A stretch of 62,291 nt of DNA, from NCBI RefSeq assembly GCF_012272825.1, contig NZ_JAAWWS010000121.1, positions 1-62,291 on the forward strand. Direction: 5' to 3'. Origin of the DNA: Wenzhouxiangella sp. XN79A (GTDB lineage: Bacteria > Pseudomonadota > Gammaproteobacteria > Xanthomonadales > Wenzhouxiangellaceae). Both the position numbers and the translations under genes were made by a program. Shown piece after piece: positions 42,155 to 50,997 of this stretch (its first letter is position 1; the number at the start of each line of letters is the position of its first letter). The notes under the pieces are model-generated. The model searched no databases, was not told the DNA's origin, and worked only from the letters and a program-made list of their open reading frames with translations.

Positions 42155-43351
42155 TCAGCGGCAGAGCCAGGGTTCGTCGGCACACTGGGCCATCACGCGG
42201 CGCAGCTCGGTGGCCTTGCGGAACAGGTCGGCGCGCTCGAGCGTGACCAGCTGGTCTTCGGCGGCCGCGAAGTCGCCGACCTTGAAGTTGGCGTAGGCCA
42301 GGGCGTAGCGGATGTCCTCGCCTTCGCGGGGATCGTCGAGCAGGCCGGTGCGGACCAGGTCGTCGCGCATGCCGGCAGCCTGGTCGAAGCGGCCCAGCTC
42401 GATGAAGATGGCCAGCCGCTGCTTGAACTTCTTCGCCTGGTCGATGACCTGGGCGTTGAGGGTCAGCGCCTCCATCAGCCAGCCGGCCCGGCGGTACAGC
42501 TCGGCGGCTTCCGAGACCAGCGTCGGGTCGAACGCGGCGGCCTGGCGCATCACTTCGGCGGCGGCCAGGGTCATGTCCTGGTCGAGATAGGTATGGGCCA
42601 GGACCTTGGCCACGGTCGCGTTGTCGGGCGCCTGGACCCGGGCGGTTTCGAGGATGCGTGCGGCCTCGCCGTACTGCCCGCTCTGGCGCAGTGCGTTGCC
42701 GATCGCGATCGCGTCGTCGATGCCGGCGCGCTCGGTGTCGAGGAACGCCCGGCCCTGTTCGGCGGCTTCCTGGTACAGCCCCTGGTCGACCAGCAGGAAC
42801 ACCTGGCGGCGGGCGAACTCGCTGGCCCGGTCGGGAAAGATCGCCCGGCCTTCGGACAGCACCGCCCAGGCCGCCTCGTACCGCTCCAGCTGCCAGTAGG
42901 CCTGGGCGCGCATCAGGTAGACCGAAGGAATGCGCGTGGTCTCGGGCCCGGCCCGGTCCAGCGCATCGAGTGCTTCGACGAATTGGTCCTGCGAAAAATG
43001 CGCCTGGGCCAGGTACAGCCAGACCACCGGCTCGGTCTGGCCGGCGGCGATCGCGTCGCCGAATTCGCGCACGGCCAGCGAATGCTCGTTCAGGTTCAGC
43101 GCGACCAGCCCGGCCAGCGTGTGGTACCGGACCCGATCGAGTTCTTCGTCGTCCAGGTCCACGCCGGCCAGCACGCTGCGGGCGCGCTGGTAATTGCCGT
43201 CGCCGATCAGCAGCGCGGCCAGCGGCAGCCGCTCGACGTCCTCGCCCATGGCCTCCGCGGCCGGATCCTGCGCGCCGGCGGTCCCGGCCAGCAGCAGGCC
43301 GGCCAGGGCAACGGGGATCAACAGCCGGAACGCGGGCGACACGGCGATCAA
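42155..43351 (-). CDS. Periplasmic TPR protein of the Ton operon
   Basis: A 398-residue protein with a signal peptide (LLIPVALAGLLLAGTAGA) and about eight TPR-like helix pairs (WLYLAQAHFSQDQFVEALDA, YLMRAQAYWQLERYEAAWAV). In Vibrio-type TonB systems a TPR protein is encoded after TonB and contributes to energy transduction. It overlaps the tonB gene by 4 bases and precedes the receptor gene. Confidence 0.85.
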   Translation of the reverse strand: MIAVSPAFRLLIPVALAGLLLAGTAGAQDPAAEAMGEDVERLPLAALLIGDGNYQRARSVLAGVDLDDEELDRVRYHTLAGLVALNLNEHSLAVREFGDAIAAGQTEPVVWLYLAQAHFSQDQFVEALDALDRAGPETTRIPSVYLMRAQAYWQLERYEAAWAVLSEGRAIFPDRASEFARRQVFLLVDQGLYQEAAEQGRAFLDTERAGIDDAIAIGNALRQSGQYGEAARILETARVQAPDNATVAKVLAHTYLDQDMTLAAAEVMRQAAAFDPTLVSEAAELYRRAGWLMEALTLNAQVIDQAKKFKQRLAIFIELGRFDQAAGMRDDLVRTGLLDDPREGEDIRYALAYANFKVGDFAAAEDQLVTLERADLFRKATELRRVMAQCADEPWLCR

Positions 43352-44007
43352 CTCAGGTCGAAGCGGACGCGCTGCCGCGCCCAGACCTTGACGTTGCGGC
43401 CCTGGTACTGGGCCGGCTCGAAGCGCCAGTTGCGCACGCCTTCGATGGCGGCCTGGTCGAACACCCCGGCCGGCTGGGCTTCGAGCACCTGGACCTTCTC
43501 GATCTCGCCGGCGGCCGAGATCAGCAGCGACAGCACCACGTAGCCCTGGACACCCTGCGAGCGCGCGCCGCGCGGGTATTCGACCGGCGCCTGGTAGGTC
43601 GGGCGCGGCGGTGCATCGACCGAATCGTCGGTCATGACCACATCGTTGGTGTCGCCGAGCAGCTGGTCCTGCAGGTCGTTCAGGTTGCCGGCCTCGAAGC
43701 CGGGAATGCCGAAGTCGATGCCCGACAGCGACGAGTCCAGGCTGACCATCGGCGGGGCCTGCTGGCTGCGCCGCTGCGGCTTCGGCGGCTCGCGCCGCTC
43801 GACGCGCGGCGGCGGCGGTTCCGGCTTGCGCTCGACGGAAAATTCCGAGGTCTGGACGACATCAGGCGATTCCGGGCCTTCGGCCAGGCGGTTGATCATC
43901 AGCAGCGTGCCGATGACCAGGGCCGAGCCGAGCAGCATGAAGACGAGCCCGGACAGCATCGGAGTGAACCGGCTGCGCTGTGTGAGTTGGGTGACGGTGG
44001 TGTTCAT
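43348..44007 (-). CDS. tonB: TonB-family energy transducer
   Basis: A 219-residue protein: one N-terminal transmembrane helix (MLSGLVFMLLGSALVIGTLL), a Pro-rich linker (KPEPPPPRVERREPPKP) and a C-terminal TonB domain (PVEYPRGARSQGVQGYVVLS, then VRNWRFEPAQYQGRNVKV). It couples the proton motive force from ExbB/ExbD to the receptor at 38952. The linker is short, as in TonB2-type proteins. Confidence 0.92.
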   Translation of the reverse strand: MNTTVTQLTQRSRFTPMLSGLVFMLLGSALVIGTLLMINRLAEGPESPDVVQTSEFSVERKPEPPPPRVERREPPKPQRRSQQAPPMVSLDSSLSGIDFGIPGFEAGNLNDLQDQLLGDTNDVVMTDDSVDAPPRPTYQAPVEYPRGARSQGVQGYVVLSLLISAAGEIEKVQVLEAQPAGVFDQAAIEGVRNWRFEPAQYQGRNVKVWARQRVRFDLS

Positions 44008-44025
44008 GGGGGTCTCCTTGCGCGG

Positions 44026-44436
44026 TCAGCCCGCGCCGGCTTCGTCCACGGTGGCCACACCGACGTCCTGCGCACCGGCCCGACGGGCCTGGTCGACGAC
44101 CTCGACCAGCCGTCCGGCCGGCACCTGGTCGTCGGTCACGACCAGCACCGACGACTCACCGGACGAGGCCAGCAGGTCGCGCAGGCGGCTCTGGATGACC
44201 CAGACCCGGATCGGCTGGCCGTCCAGGTAGGTGTCGCCGCTGTTGTCGATGTACAGGCGAATCGCCTTGGTCGAGGCGGTGGTCGCACTCGACGCGCTGG
44301 GGCGGTTCAGGTCCAGCTTCATGTCCTTGACGAAGGTCGTCGAGACCATGAAGAAGATCAGCAGGATGAAGACCATGTCGATCAGCGGCGAGATGTCCAC
44401 GCGCTGTTCGGTGTCGGTGCGTTCACGGAATCTCAT
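44026..44436 (-). CDS. exbD: ExbD/TolR-family biopolymer transport protein
   Basis: A 136-residue protein. The single helix VDISPLIDMVFILLIFFMVS carries the proton-relay Asp (LIDMVF). The periplasmic part ends with QVPAGRLVEVVDQARRAGAQ. It overlaps exbB by 4 bases. Confidence 0.93.
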   Translation of the reverse strand: MRFRERTDTEQRVDISPLIDMVFILLIFFMVSTTFVKDMKLDLNRPSASSATTASTKAIRLYIDNSGDTYLDGQPIRVWVIQSRLRDLLASSGESSVLVVTDDQVPAGRLVEVVDQARRAGAQDVGVATVDEAGAG

Positions 44437-45041
44437 GCGGTCTTCGCCTCTTCGTGTTCGGCGCAGATCAGGTCCTTGACCTGGGCCAGTTCGGTGCGCA
44501 GGTGCAGCGCCTTGCGGTCGAGCAGACCGCCGACGACCAGCCCGGGGATGGCCACGGCCAGGCCCATCTGGGTGGTGAACAGCGCCTGGGAAATCCCGCC
44601 GGCGATGCCGCCGGACTGGGAGAACAGCGACATGTCGGCCAGCGAATCGAAGGTCTCGATCATTCCCGACACGGTGCCGAGCAACCCGAGCAGCGGGGCG
44701 ACGGTCACGATGGTCAGGATCAGCTTGTGGAAGCGCTTGGTCGTGGTCTCGTACTCGGCGAAGGCGTCGTCGAGCCAGCGACGCAGGTTCGGCGGGTTCT
44801 GCTCGGCGATCTCCAGGCCGCGCAGTACGGCGCGTTCGATCAGGCCGCGGGGCGCATGGCGAACGCGCTTGGCGTTGCGCTGCAGCAGCACGCGGGCCGA
44901 ACGCGCCGAGCCTCGGCGCAGCGCAGCGAAGCGATACCCGATGGCGAACCACAGGATGAACGTCGCGACGACCAGCGGCGGCATGACGTAACCGCCGATT
45001 TCGAAGTAGAACCGCAGGTCATCGGACAGCAGCGCGAACAT
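44433..45041 (-). CDS. exbB: ExbB/MotA/TolQ-family proton channel protein
   Basis: A 202-residue, three-helix protein. The family core KLILTIVTVAPLLGLLGTVS then GMIETF and GISQALFTTQMGLAVAIPGL is clear. It forms the pentameric channel around ExbD. It starts 2 bases before the stop of the TtpC-like gene's neighbourhood (stop at 45043). Confidence 0.93.
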   Translation of the reverse strand: MFALLSDDLRFYFEIGGYVMPPLVVATFILWFAIGYRFAALRRGSARSARVLLQRNAKRVRHAPRGLIERAVLRGLEIAEQNPPNLRRWLDDAFAEYETTTKRFHKLILTIVTVAPLLGLLGTVSGMIETFDSLADMSLFSQSGGIAGGISQALFTTQMGLAVAIPGLVVGGLLDRKALHLRTELAQVKDLICAEHEEAKTA

Positions 45042-45042
45042 C

Positions 45043-46482
45043 TCAGGCCGACTCCACTCCGCGTGCGCGACCTTCGTAGTACTGGTTGATCACCCGCAGG
45101 GCGGCCTTTTCCATGTCGTCCTTGATGCCTTCGGCCCAACCCGACAGCAGGTTGCCGAACACCAGCATCGGGATGGCCACGATCAGGCCCAGTTCGGTGG
45201 TGACCAGCGCGATCGAGATGCCGCCCGACAGCAGCTTCGGATCGCCGGTGCCGAACTCGGTGATCACATCGAAGGTCGAGATCATGCCGGTGACCGTGCC
45301 GAGCAGGCCCAGCAGCGGCGAAACCGCGGCGATGACCATGATGAACGCGCCGAAGCGGTTCAGGTGCGAGGACTCGTGCAGGATGGCCTCCGACACGATG
45401 TCCTCGAGGTGTTCACGGTCGCGATCGAGGTTGCGGATGGCCGCGCTGACCACGCGCGAGGTCGAGCCCTTCTTGCGCTTCAGCACGTCCAGCGCCGCCG
45501 AAGCGTCGCCGCGGCGAACATGGCCGCTGACCGCGTCGAGGATCTTCGACGTCGAGGCGCTGGCGCGCTGCAGGAACACGACGCGCAGCACCACCAGCGC
45601 CAGGCCGAGCAGGCCGAGGTAGAAGATGATCCAGCCGATCACGCCGCCGGATCGGATCACGTCGAACAGGCCCTTGGTGCCCTTCTTCTCGACTTCGGTC
45701 GCGGTCGACTCGAAGATGAAGATCGGCAGGCTGTCCGGGGCGCGACCGGCCGCCAGCGCTTCGGCGACCTCGGCGGTGTCTTCGTTCCAGAGCTTCAGCC
45801 CGCCGTCGCCGGCCGGGGCCAGCACGCCGCTGCCGCGCGGGCTGACGCCGTAGGCCGCGATGCCGCCGATCTCGACGATGCGACCGTCGACGCGGGCACC
45901 GTCGATCAGGAAGAACTCACCGTCCTCGACGCGGATCGAACCGGCATCGCGCAGCACGCCGAGCGCGGCATCGAACAGGCCCGACACGTCCTCGGCGGCC
46001 GGCGCACGGTCGCCCAGGTCCGGCGAATAGGCCTCGGCAAGGCTGAAATCGGCCTGCAGGAAGGTCGAGGCCAGCACGTCGGTGTTCTCGCGCGCGGTAT
46101 CGACGGCCAGCTCGGATTCGAAGACCCGGTCCTCGAGCCGATCGGCCTCGCCGCCCATCTCGACGACTTCGGCTTCCAGCGCCCGGATCTCGGCCTCGAG
46201 CTCTGACTGCTCGGCCCCCATCCGGTCCTGCAGTTCGGCCAGGCGCCGCTCGAGGTCGGCCTTCTGTCCCTGCAGGAACGCGAATTCGCGCTGGTAGGCC
46301 TGCTCCAGCGACGGCGCCTGGACCTCCGGCGGCGGCGGCTCGACGGCCGCTGCGGACTCGGTGACCGGCGCGGCGGCGTCTTCGACCGGTGCGTCCTGAG
46401 CGATCGCCGGCGCGCCGATCAATGCCAGCCCGATGCCGAGCAGCGCTGCACGCAGGCACCGATCCATGTTCGACGTGTTCAT
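45043..46482 (-). CDS. TtpC-like MotA/TolQ/ExbB protein with periplasmic coiled-coil domain
   Basis: A 479-residue protein. A signal peptide (LLGIGLALIGAPAIA) and a periplasmic part with a coiled coil (about residues 55-125) precede a three-helix ExbB core at about 285-460 (IIFYLGLLGLALVVLRVVFL, VIAAVSPLLGLLGTVTGMIS, IALVTTELGLIVAIPMLVFG). This layout is that of TtpC, an extra ExbB-like component of Vibrio TonB2 systems. It overlaps the DUF3450 gene by 4 bases. Confidence 0.92.
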   Translation of the reverse strand: MNTSNMDRCLRAALLGIGLALIGAPAIAQDAPVEDAAAPVTESAAAVEPPPPEVQAPSLEQAYQREFAFLQGQKADLERRLAELQDRMGAEQSELEAEIRALEAEVVEMGGEADRLEDRVFESELAVDTARENTDVLASTFLQADFSLAEAYSPDLGDRAPAAEDVSGLFDAALGVLRDAGSIRVEDGEFFLIDGARVDGRIVEIGGIAAYGVSPRGSGVLAPAGDGGLKLWNEDTAEVAEALAAGRAPDSLPIFIFESTATEVEKKGTKGLFDVIRSGGVIGWIIFYLGLLGLALVVLRVVFLQRASASTSKILDAVSGHVRRGDASAALDVLKRKKGSTSRVVSAAIRNLDRDREHLEDIVSEAILHESSHLNRFGAFIMVIAAVSPLLGLLGTVTGMISTFDVITEFGTGDPKLLSGGISIALVTTELGLIVAIPMLVFGNLLSGWAEGIKDDMEKAALRVINQYYEGRARGVESA

Positions 46483-47291
46483 TCCGCGCGCTCCCCCCGG
46501 TTGGCCGCCGGACGGATCGATCCGTTCGGCAGTACGAAATATCCGGCCCGGATCTGCTTGTTCAGCGAATCGAACAGGGCCTGGACCTGCTGCACATCGC
46601 TGCGGTTCTCGAGCTCGACGAAGCGCCAGGCCTCGCCGCTGCGCACCGCCTGGCCGAAGCGGCCGTCGCGGGTCTCGAAGTACATCGCCACGGTGCCGAT
46701 CTTGGCCACGTCGGCCAGCACCCGGTCACCGTCGAGCGGAATGATCTGGGCGTACAGCGCGTTCTCACGGGTCAGCCGGAGCTCGTCTTCGTAGAACGAC
46801 CACAGCCGGTTGATGACCCGCGGCGGGGCCAGCGCACCGGACGCGAGCTGGTTGGCGATCTCGTCGAGCGCGGCCAGCCGGTCGTCGACCTTGAACGGGA
46901 AGCCGCCCTCGATATGCCGGCGCAGGTCGGCGATCGCGCGCTCGGCGACCGGCACCAGCGCCTCACCGGCGATGCCGGCCTGTTCGGCGCGGGCCCGGTT
47001 GTCGGCCAGGTCTTCTTCGAGCTGCCGGATGCGCAGGTCCTCGCGGCGGCGGGTGGCCTCGAGGTCGCCCTTCTGGGCCGCCAGCGAATTCATCCGCGCG
47101 CGATGCTGCTCCTGGGCGCTGTTGAGCTCGGTGTTGAGCGACTCCACGTCGCCGCGAAGACGCACCAGCTCCTCGGCCAGCGCGTCCAGGTCGTCCTGCG
47201 CGCGAACCTCGGCGGCGACCAGCAGCGATGCAAGCAGCGCCAGCGCCGCGATCCGGGCGATACCGCCGGCCCGGCAGAATGTATCCAGCAT
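46479..47291 (-). CDS. DUF3450 periplasmic coiled-coil protein
   Basis: A 270-residue protein with a signal peptide (IAALALLASLLVAAEVRA) and a long N-terminal coiled coil (about 35-105), then the DUF3450 core FPFKVDDRLAALDEIANQLA, RVINRLWSFYEDELRLTREN and GTVAMYFETRDGRFGQAVRS. The family is consistently first in TtpC-ExbB-ExbD-TonB-TPR operons, as here. Its exact role is unknown. Confidence 0.93.
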   Translation of the reverse strand: MLDTFCRAGGIARIAALALLASLLVAAEVRAQDDLDALAEELVRLRGDVESLNTELNSAQEQHRARMNSLAAQKGDLEATRRREDLRIRQLEEDLADNRARAEQAGIAGEALVPVAERAIADLRRHIEGGFPFKVDDRLAALDEIANQLASGALAPPRVINRLWSFYEDELRLTRENALYAQIIPLDGDRVLADVAKIGTVAMYFETRDGRFGQAVRSGEAWRFVELENRSDVQQVQALFDSLNKQIRAGYFVLPNGSIRPAANRGERAE

Positions 47292-47508
47292 GGGTCCTCC
47301 ACGATCCGCACGACAGCGGCTTCGACAAGAACTCGCACACTAGGCACGCAAAATGTCACGTCGGTGACGCGAACGTTGCAGAAATGTTGCAGGGCGGTTC
47401 CGGGCCCGACCCGAGCCGGAAACGGTGGCCGAAGCGGGGCGGACGCCGGCCGCCGATCACGGCTGTCGATGGGCGCTGATCGGCCGTGCTCGACCGCTCG
47501 ACAGGACC

Positions 47509-47544
47509 GATGCCGGGGCCGATGCCGGGGCCGATGCCGGGGCC
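47509..47544. repeat. Three tandem copies of GATGCCGGGGCC
   Basis: Three exact 12-base copies, in a non-coding stretch just upstream of the Fur-like box. Slippage would change copy number easily. Confidence 0.85.
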
Positions 47545-47560
47545 GATGGCGACCACTGTT

Positions 47561-47579
47561 GCAAATGCGAATCGTTTGC
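47561..47579. promoter_or_regulatory. Fur-like box upstream of the gene at 47622
   Basis: GCAAATGCGAATCGTTTGC is a near-perfect palindrome (GCAAA..TTTGC) that fits the 19-base Fur consensus at about 12 positions and shares its first 12 bases with the bfd Fur box at 26924. It is 43 bases before the start codon at 47622. Confidence 0.62.
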
Positions 47580-47621
47580 GATAACTTGCAGGCTCTCCCC
47601 CACGAACCCTCGAGCGCACGC

Positions 47622-48215
47622 ATGCACGCCCCGACGCTTCCCCGAATGGCCTGGCTGATCGCGCTCCGGCGCGCGGTCGACGGCCCGGTCGCCCGATTCC
47701 GCGACGCCGTTGCCGACGCCCTGGACGATCGACTCGACCTGGCCCGGGCCGAAACCTCGCCGCGACCGGTCACCGCCGACGAACGCTGGCTGATGGCAGC
47801 CCTCGACGCCGGTGTCCGCGACGACCCGCTGGCCGCCGAATCCGCGCTGGCCGCCCGGCTCGAGGCCGGGGCGGCGGCCGATCGAGTGGCCGACCTGCTG
47901 GCCGCCTGCCGTGCCGTCCGCGACGCCCTGGCCCGGCCCTGCGGCCGGGCCCCGGTGGTTCAGGCCGGGCCGATCAGTACAGCGGTCCGTGCGTCGATGG
48001 GCGCACCGAGTGGTGCATCGAGTGGTTCATCAATCACCGCATCGCGCGCCGCGGCGTCAGCCCGGTGTGCTCGGCCAGGAACGCCCACTGGTCGGCGTAG
48101 AGGTCGACCAGCATCGAGACCGGCGTGCCGGCGCCGTGACCGGCCCGGGTCTCGATCCGGATCAGCGTCGGCGCGGTACCGGTGTCGACCGCCTGCAGTG
48201 CGGCGGCATATTTGA
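47622..48215 (+). CDS. Uncharacterised protein behind a Fur-like box
   Basis: From ATG 47622 the frame encodes 197 residues. The first 115 look like a real helical protein (WLIALRRAVDGPVARFRDAV, then DERWLMAALDAGVRDDPLAA and DRVADLLAACRAVRDALARP), with Ala-rich amphipathic helices. The remainder overlaps the 3' end of the convergent S9 peptidase gene by about 180 bases and is low-complexity Arg/Ser/Pro sequence, so the gene may have lost its original stop. No family is recognised. Iron-linked expression is inferred only from the box upstream. Confidence 0.55.
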   Translation: MHAPTLPRMAWLIALRRAVDGPVARFRDAVADALDDRLDLARAETSPRPVTADERWLMAALDAGVRDDPLAAESALAARLEAGAAADRVADLLAACRAVRDALARPCGRAPVVQAGPISTAVRASMGAPSGASSGSSITASRAAASARCARPGTPTGRRRGRPASRPACRRRDRPGSRSGSASARYRCRPPAVRRHI

Positions 48216-50247
48216 ACGAGTGGCTCGGCACGACGCGGTCGTCGGTGTCGGCCGTGGTGATCAGCACCGCCGGGTAGTCCCGGCCGGCGGCGACGTTGTG
48301 GACCGGTGAGTAGGCATGGAGCGCGCGGAACTCCTCGGCGTTGTCCGGGGTGCCGTAGTCGTCGACCCAGAACCGGCCGGCGGTGAACTGGTTGAAGCGC
48401 AGCATGTCCAGCACGCCCACCGCCGGCAGCGCGGCGGCGAACAGCTCGGGGCGCTGGTTGATCGTCGCTCCGACCAGCAGTCCACCGTTGGAGCGACCGT
48501 AGATGCCGAGATGCTCGGGCGAGGTGATGCCCTCGTCGACCAGGTATTCGGCCGCGGCGATGAAGTCGTCGAACACGTTCTGCTTGGTCGTCCTGGTGCC
48601 GGCCTGGTGCCACTCGCGGCCGTATTCGCCGCCACCGCGGAGGTTGGCCATGGCGTAGACACCGCCGGCCTCCATCCAGGCCAGGTTCTGGACCGCGAAG
48701 GACGGGGTCAGCGAAATGTTGAATCCGCCGTACCCGTACAGCAGCGTCGGCGTGGTGCCGTCCGGCGTCACGTCCCTGCGATGGGCGATGAACATCGGCA
48801 CCCGGGTGCCGTCGGCGGAGCGGTAGAACACCTGCCGAACCGTGTAGGCCTCGGGGTCGAAGTCGACTTCGGCCGAGCGCCAGGCCGAGCGCTCGCCGGT
48901 GGCCACGTCATAGCGATACAGGGTCGGCGGGCGGTTGAAGCTGGAGAAACTGAAGAAGGCCTCGTTCGAGGTCGGCTTGCCGCTGAAGCCGCCCAGCGAG
49001 CCGATGCCCGGCAGCTCGACCTCGCCGACCGGCGTGCCGTCGAGCTCGAACACCCGGAGCGCGCTCTTCGCGTCGACCAGGTACGAGGCGGCCAGCCGGC
49101 CGCCGACGTCGGCCGCGCCCTGCATCACGTGCTCGCTCTCGGGAATGATCTCGCGGCGGGTGGCCGGCTCGTTCAGCGCAATCGCGACCACGCGGTAGCG
49201 CGGCGCATCGTCGTTGGTGAAGAACAGGAACTCACCGTCGCGGTGACTGATGAAACTGTAGTCGTGGGCGAATTCGTCGATCAGCGTGACGACCTCCGCG
49301 GCGGGATCCTCGAGGTCCTTGTAGGCCACCCGGTAGCGGTTGTCGGTGCCGTGGAATACCGTGATGACCAGATACCGACCGTCGTGGCTGACCGCGGTCT
49401 GGAAGCCCCACTCGGGCTGGTCGGGGCGCTCGTGGATCAGCGCATCGTCGGCCTGGACGTCGCCGAGGGCGTGGAAGTACACCTTCTGGTCGAGGTTCAG
49501 CGACTGGAACTCCGCCCCCGACTCGGGGGCCGGGTAGCGGCTGTAGTAGAAGCCCGAGCCGTCGGGCCGCCAGGCCACCGAGGTGAACTTCAGCCAGTTC
49601 AGTTCGTCGTCCAGCACCTCGCCGGAGGCCACGTCGAGCACCCGCCAGGTCCGCCAGTCCGAGCCGCCGTCCTGGATGCCGTAGGCGACGAAGCGGCCGT
49701 CCGGGCTGGGGACCCAATGGGCCAGGCTGACGGTGCCGTCGTCGGACCAGCGGTTCGGGTCGATCAGCACCCGTGGCTCGGCGTCGAGGCCATCGGCGGC
49801 GTAGAGCACCGACTGGTCCTGCAGGCCGTCGTTGCGGGTGAAGAAATAGGTGCCGCCGCGCTCGACCGGGCTGCCGAAGCGCTCGTAGTCCCACAGCGCC
49901 TGCAGCCGATCGGTGAAGTACTCGCGCGCCGCCAGCGTGTCGAGGTAGGCATCGGTGACCTCGTTCTGGGCGGCGACCCAGGCCGCCACGTCGTCGGACT
50001 CGCGCACGTCCTGCTCGAGCCAGCGATACGGGTCGGCCACTTCGACCCCGTGATAGGTATCGACCACAGCGACCGTCCCGGTGGCCGGATATGCGATCGA
50101 CTCGGCGGCGTCGGAGGACGCGGCCTCGACCGGACCGGCCTGCGGCGGCGCCGCGGGCGATGCGTCGTCCGGCGGATCGGCCGGCTGGCATGCAGCAAGG
50201 ACCGGCACGGTCAGGGCGAGGAGCAGGCAGCGGAACGGGGTCGACAT
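48034..50247 (-). CDS. Prolyl oligopeptidase family (S9A) lipoprotein
   Basis: A 737-residue serine peptidase. The N-terminus has a lipobox (VPVLAAC), so it is probably membrane-anchored in the periplasm. YHGVEVADPYRWLEQ is the S9A N-terminal motif, a seven-bladed propeller covers about residues 110-450 and the catalytic domain follows with LRGGGEYGREWHQAG, Ser586 (GRSNGG), Asp in TADTDDRV (near 670) and His704 (AGHGAG). It cleaves short Pro-containing peptides. ATG at 50247 is chosen for the lipoprotein signal. Confidence 0.95.
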   Translation of the reverse strand: MSTPFRCLLLALTVPVLAACQPADPPDDASPAAPPQAGPVEAASSDAAESIAYPATGTVAVVDTYHGVEVADPYRWLEQDVRESDDVAAWVAAQNEVTDAYLDTLAAREYFTDRLQALWDYERFGSPVERGGTYFFTRNDGLQDQSVLYAADGLDAEPRVLIDPNRWSDDGTVSLAHWVPSPDGRFVAYGIQDGGSDWRTWRVLDVASGEVLDDELNWLKFTSVAWRPDGSGFYYSRYPAPESGAEFQSLNLDQKVYFHALGDVQADDALIHERPDQPEWGFQTAVSHDGRYLVITVFHGTDNRYRVAYKDLEDPAAEVVTLIDEFAHDYSFISHRDGEFLFFTNDDAPRYRVVAIALNEPATRREIIPESEHVMQGAADVGGRLAASYLVDAKSALRVFELDGTPVGEVELPGIGSLGGFSGKPTSNEAFFSFSSFNRPPTLYRYDVATGERSAWRSAEVDFDPEAYTVRQVFYRSADGTRVPMFIAHRRDVTPDGTTPTLLYGYGGFNISLTPSFAVQNLAWMEAGGVYAMANLRGGGEYGREWHQAGTRTTKQNVFDDFIAAAEYLVDEGITSPEHLGIYGRSNGGLLVGATINQRPELFAAALPAVGVLDMLRFNQFTAGRFWVDDYGTPDNAEEFRALHAYSPVHNVAAGRDYPAVLITTADTDDRVVPSHSFKYAAALQAVDTGTAPTLIRIETRAGHGAGTPVSMLVDLYADQWAFLAEHTGLTPRRAMR

Positions 50248-50412
50248 CGAAGTTCTCCTGGAACGTGGGGCAAGGACGCGGCAGCGGGCCCACCGCATCG
50301 ATCGAAGCCGACGACTATAGCGGCGGTCCGCAGGGCGCTCAAGCCTGCCTTCCGGCTCACGGGGCAGGCGTACACTTCAGGGCCTGCGAACCATCTGCCA
50401 AGGAGTTTTCGA

Positions 50413-50958
50413 ATGTCCAGACTCAGCCGCCTCAGCGCCGGATTGTCCGCCCTGGTGCTGGCCGCCGCGTTCGGCGTGGCCGGCGCCCAGACCGTCGGCG
50501 AGCCGGCGCCGGCCTTCGACCTGCCCGACCAGTACGGCGACCGCCACGCCCTCGACGATTTCAGCGGCCGCTGGCTGGTCGTCTACTTCTATCCCAAGGC
50601 CGACACGCCGGGCTGTACGACCGAGGCCTGCAACTTCCGCGACAACATCTACGCGATCCGCGGCGCCGGCGCCGACGTGGTCGGCATCAGCGTCGATTCC
50701 GTCGAGGACCAGCGTGCGTTCTCGGACAAGTACAAGCTGCCGTTTCCCGTCCTGTCCGACGTCGGCGGCCGGGCCAGCGAGGCCTACGGGGTGCTGCGCG
50801 AGATGGGCTCGATGGACTTCGCCGCGCGCGAGACCTTCCTGGTCGACCCGAACGGCGTGATCGTCAAGCACTACGAACAGGTCGACCCGGAGACCCACAC
50901 CCAGGACGTGGTGGCCGACCTCGAAGCGCTGCGCGAGGAGTATTCGCCGGCCGGCTGA
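50413..50958 (+). CDS. Exported peroxiredoxin (BCP/PrxQ type)
   Basis: A 181-residue thiol peroxidase with a signal peptide (LSALVLAAAFGVAGA), unusual because most BCP proteins are cytosolic. FYPKADTPGCTTEACNFRDN carries the peroxidatic Cys and the resolving Cys five residues later, the PrxQ arrangement. FDLPDQYGDRH and GVLREMGSMDFAARETFLVD complete the fold. It reduces peroxides with a thiol donor in the periplasm. Confidence 0.93.
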   Translation: MSRLSRLSAGLSALVLAAAFGVAGAQTVGEPAPAFDLPDQYGDRHALDDFSGRWLVVYFYPKADTPGCTTEACNFRDNIYAIRGAGADVVGISVDSVEDQRAFSDKYKLPFPVLSDVGGRASEAYGVLREMGSMDFAARETFLVDPNGVIVKHYEQVDPETHTQDVVADLEALREEYSPAG

Positions 50959-50997
50959 CTGTGCCGGATCCGGCAACGCCGCGCGGCGTTGCCGGGC

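Larger units (their letters stand above)
47292..47621. other. Divergent control region between the Ton operon and the gene at 47622
   Basis: About 330 bases without a gene. It contains a TGTCACGTCGGTGACG-like palindrome near 47355, the 12-base tandem repeat at 47509 and the Fur-like box at 47561. The Ton operon promoter should lie in 47292-47400. Confidence 0.65.
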
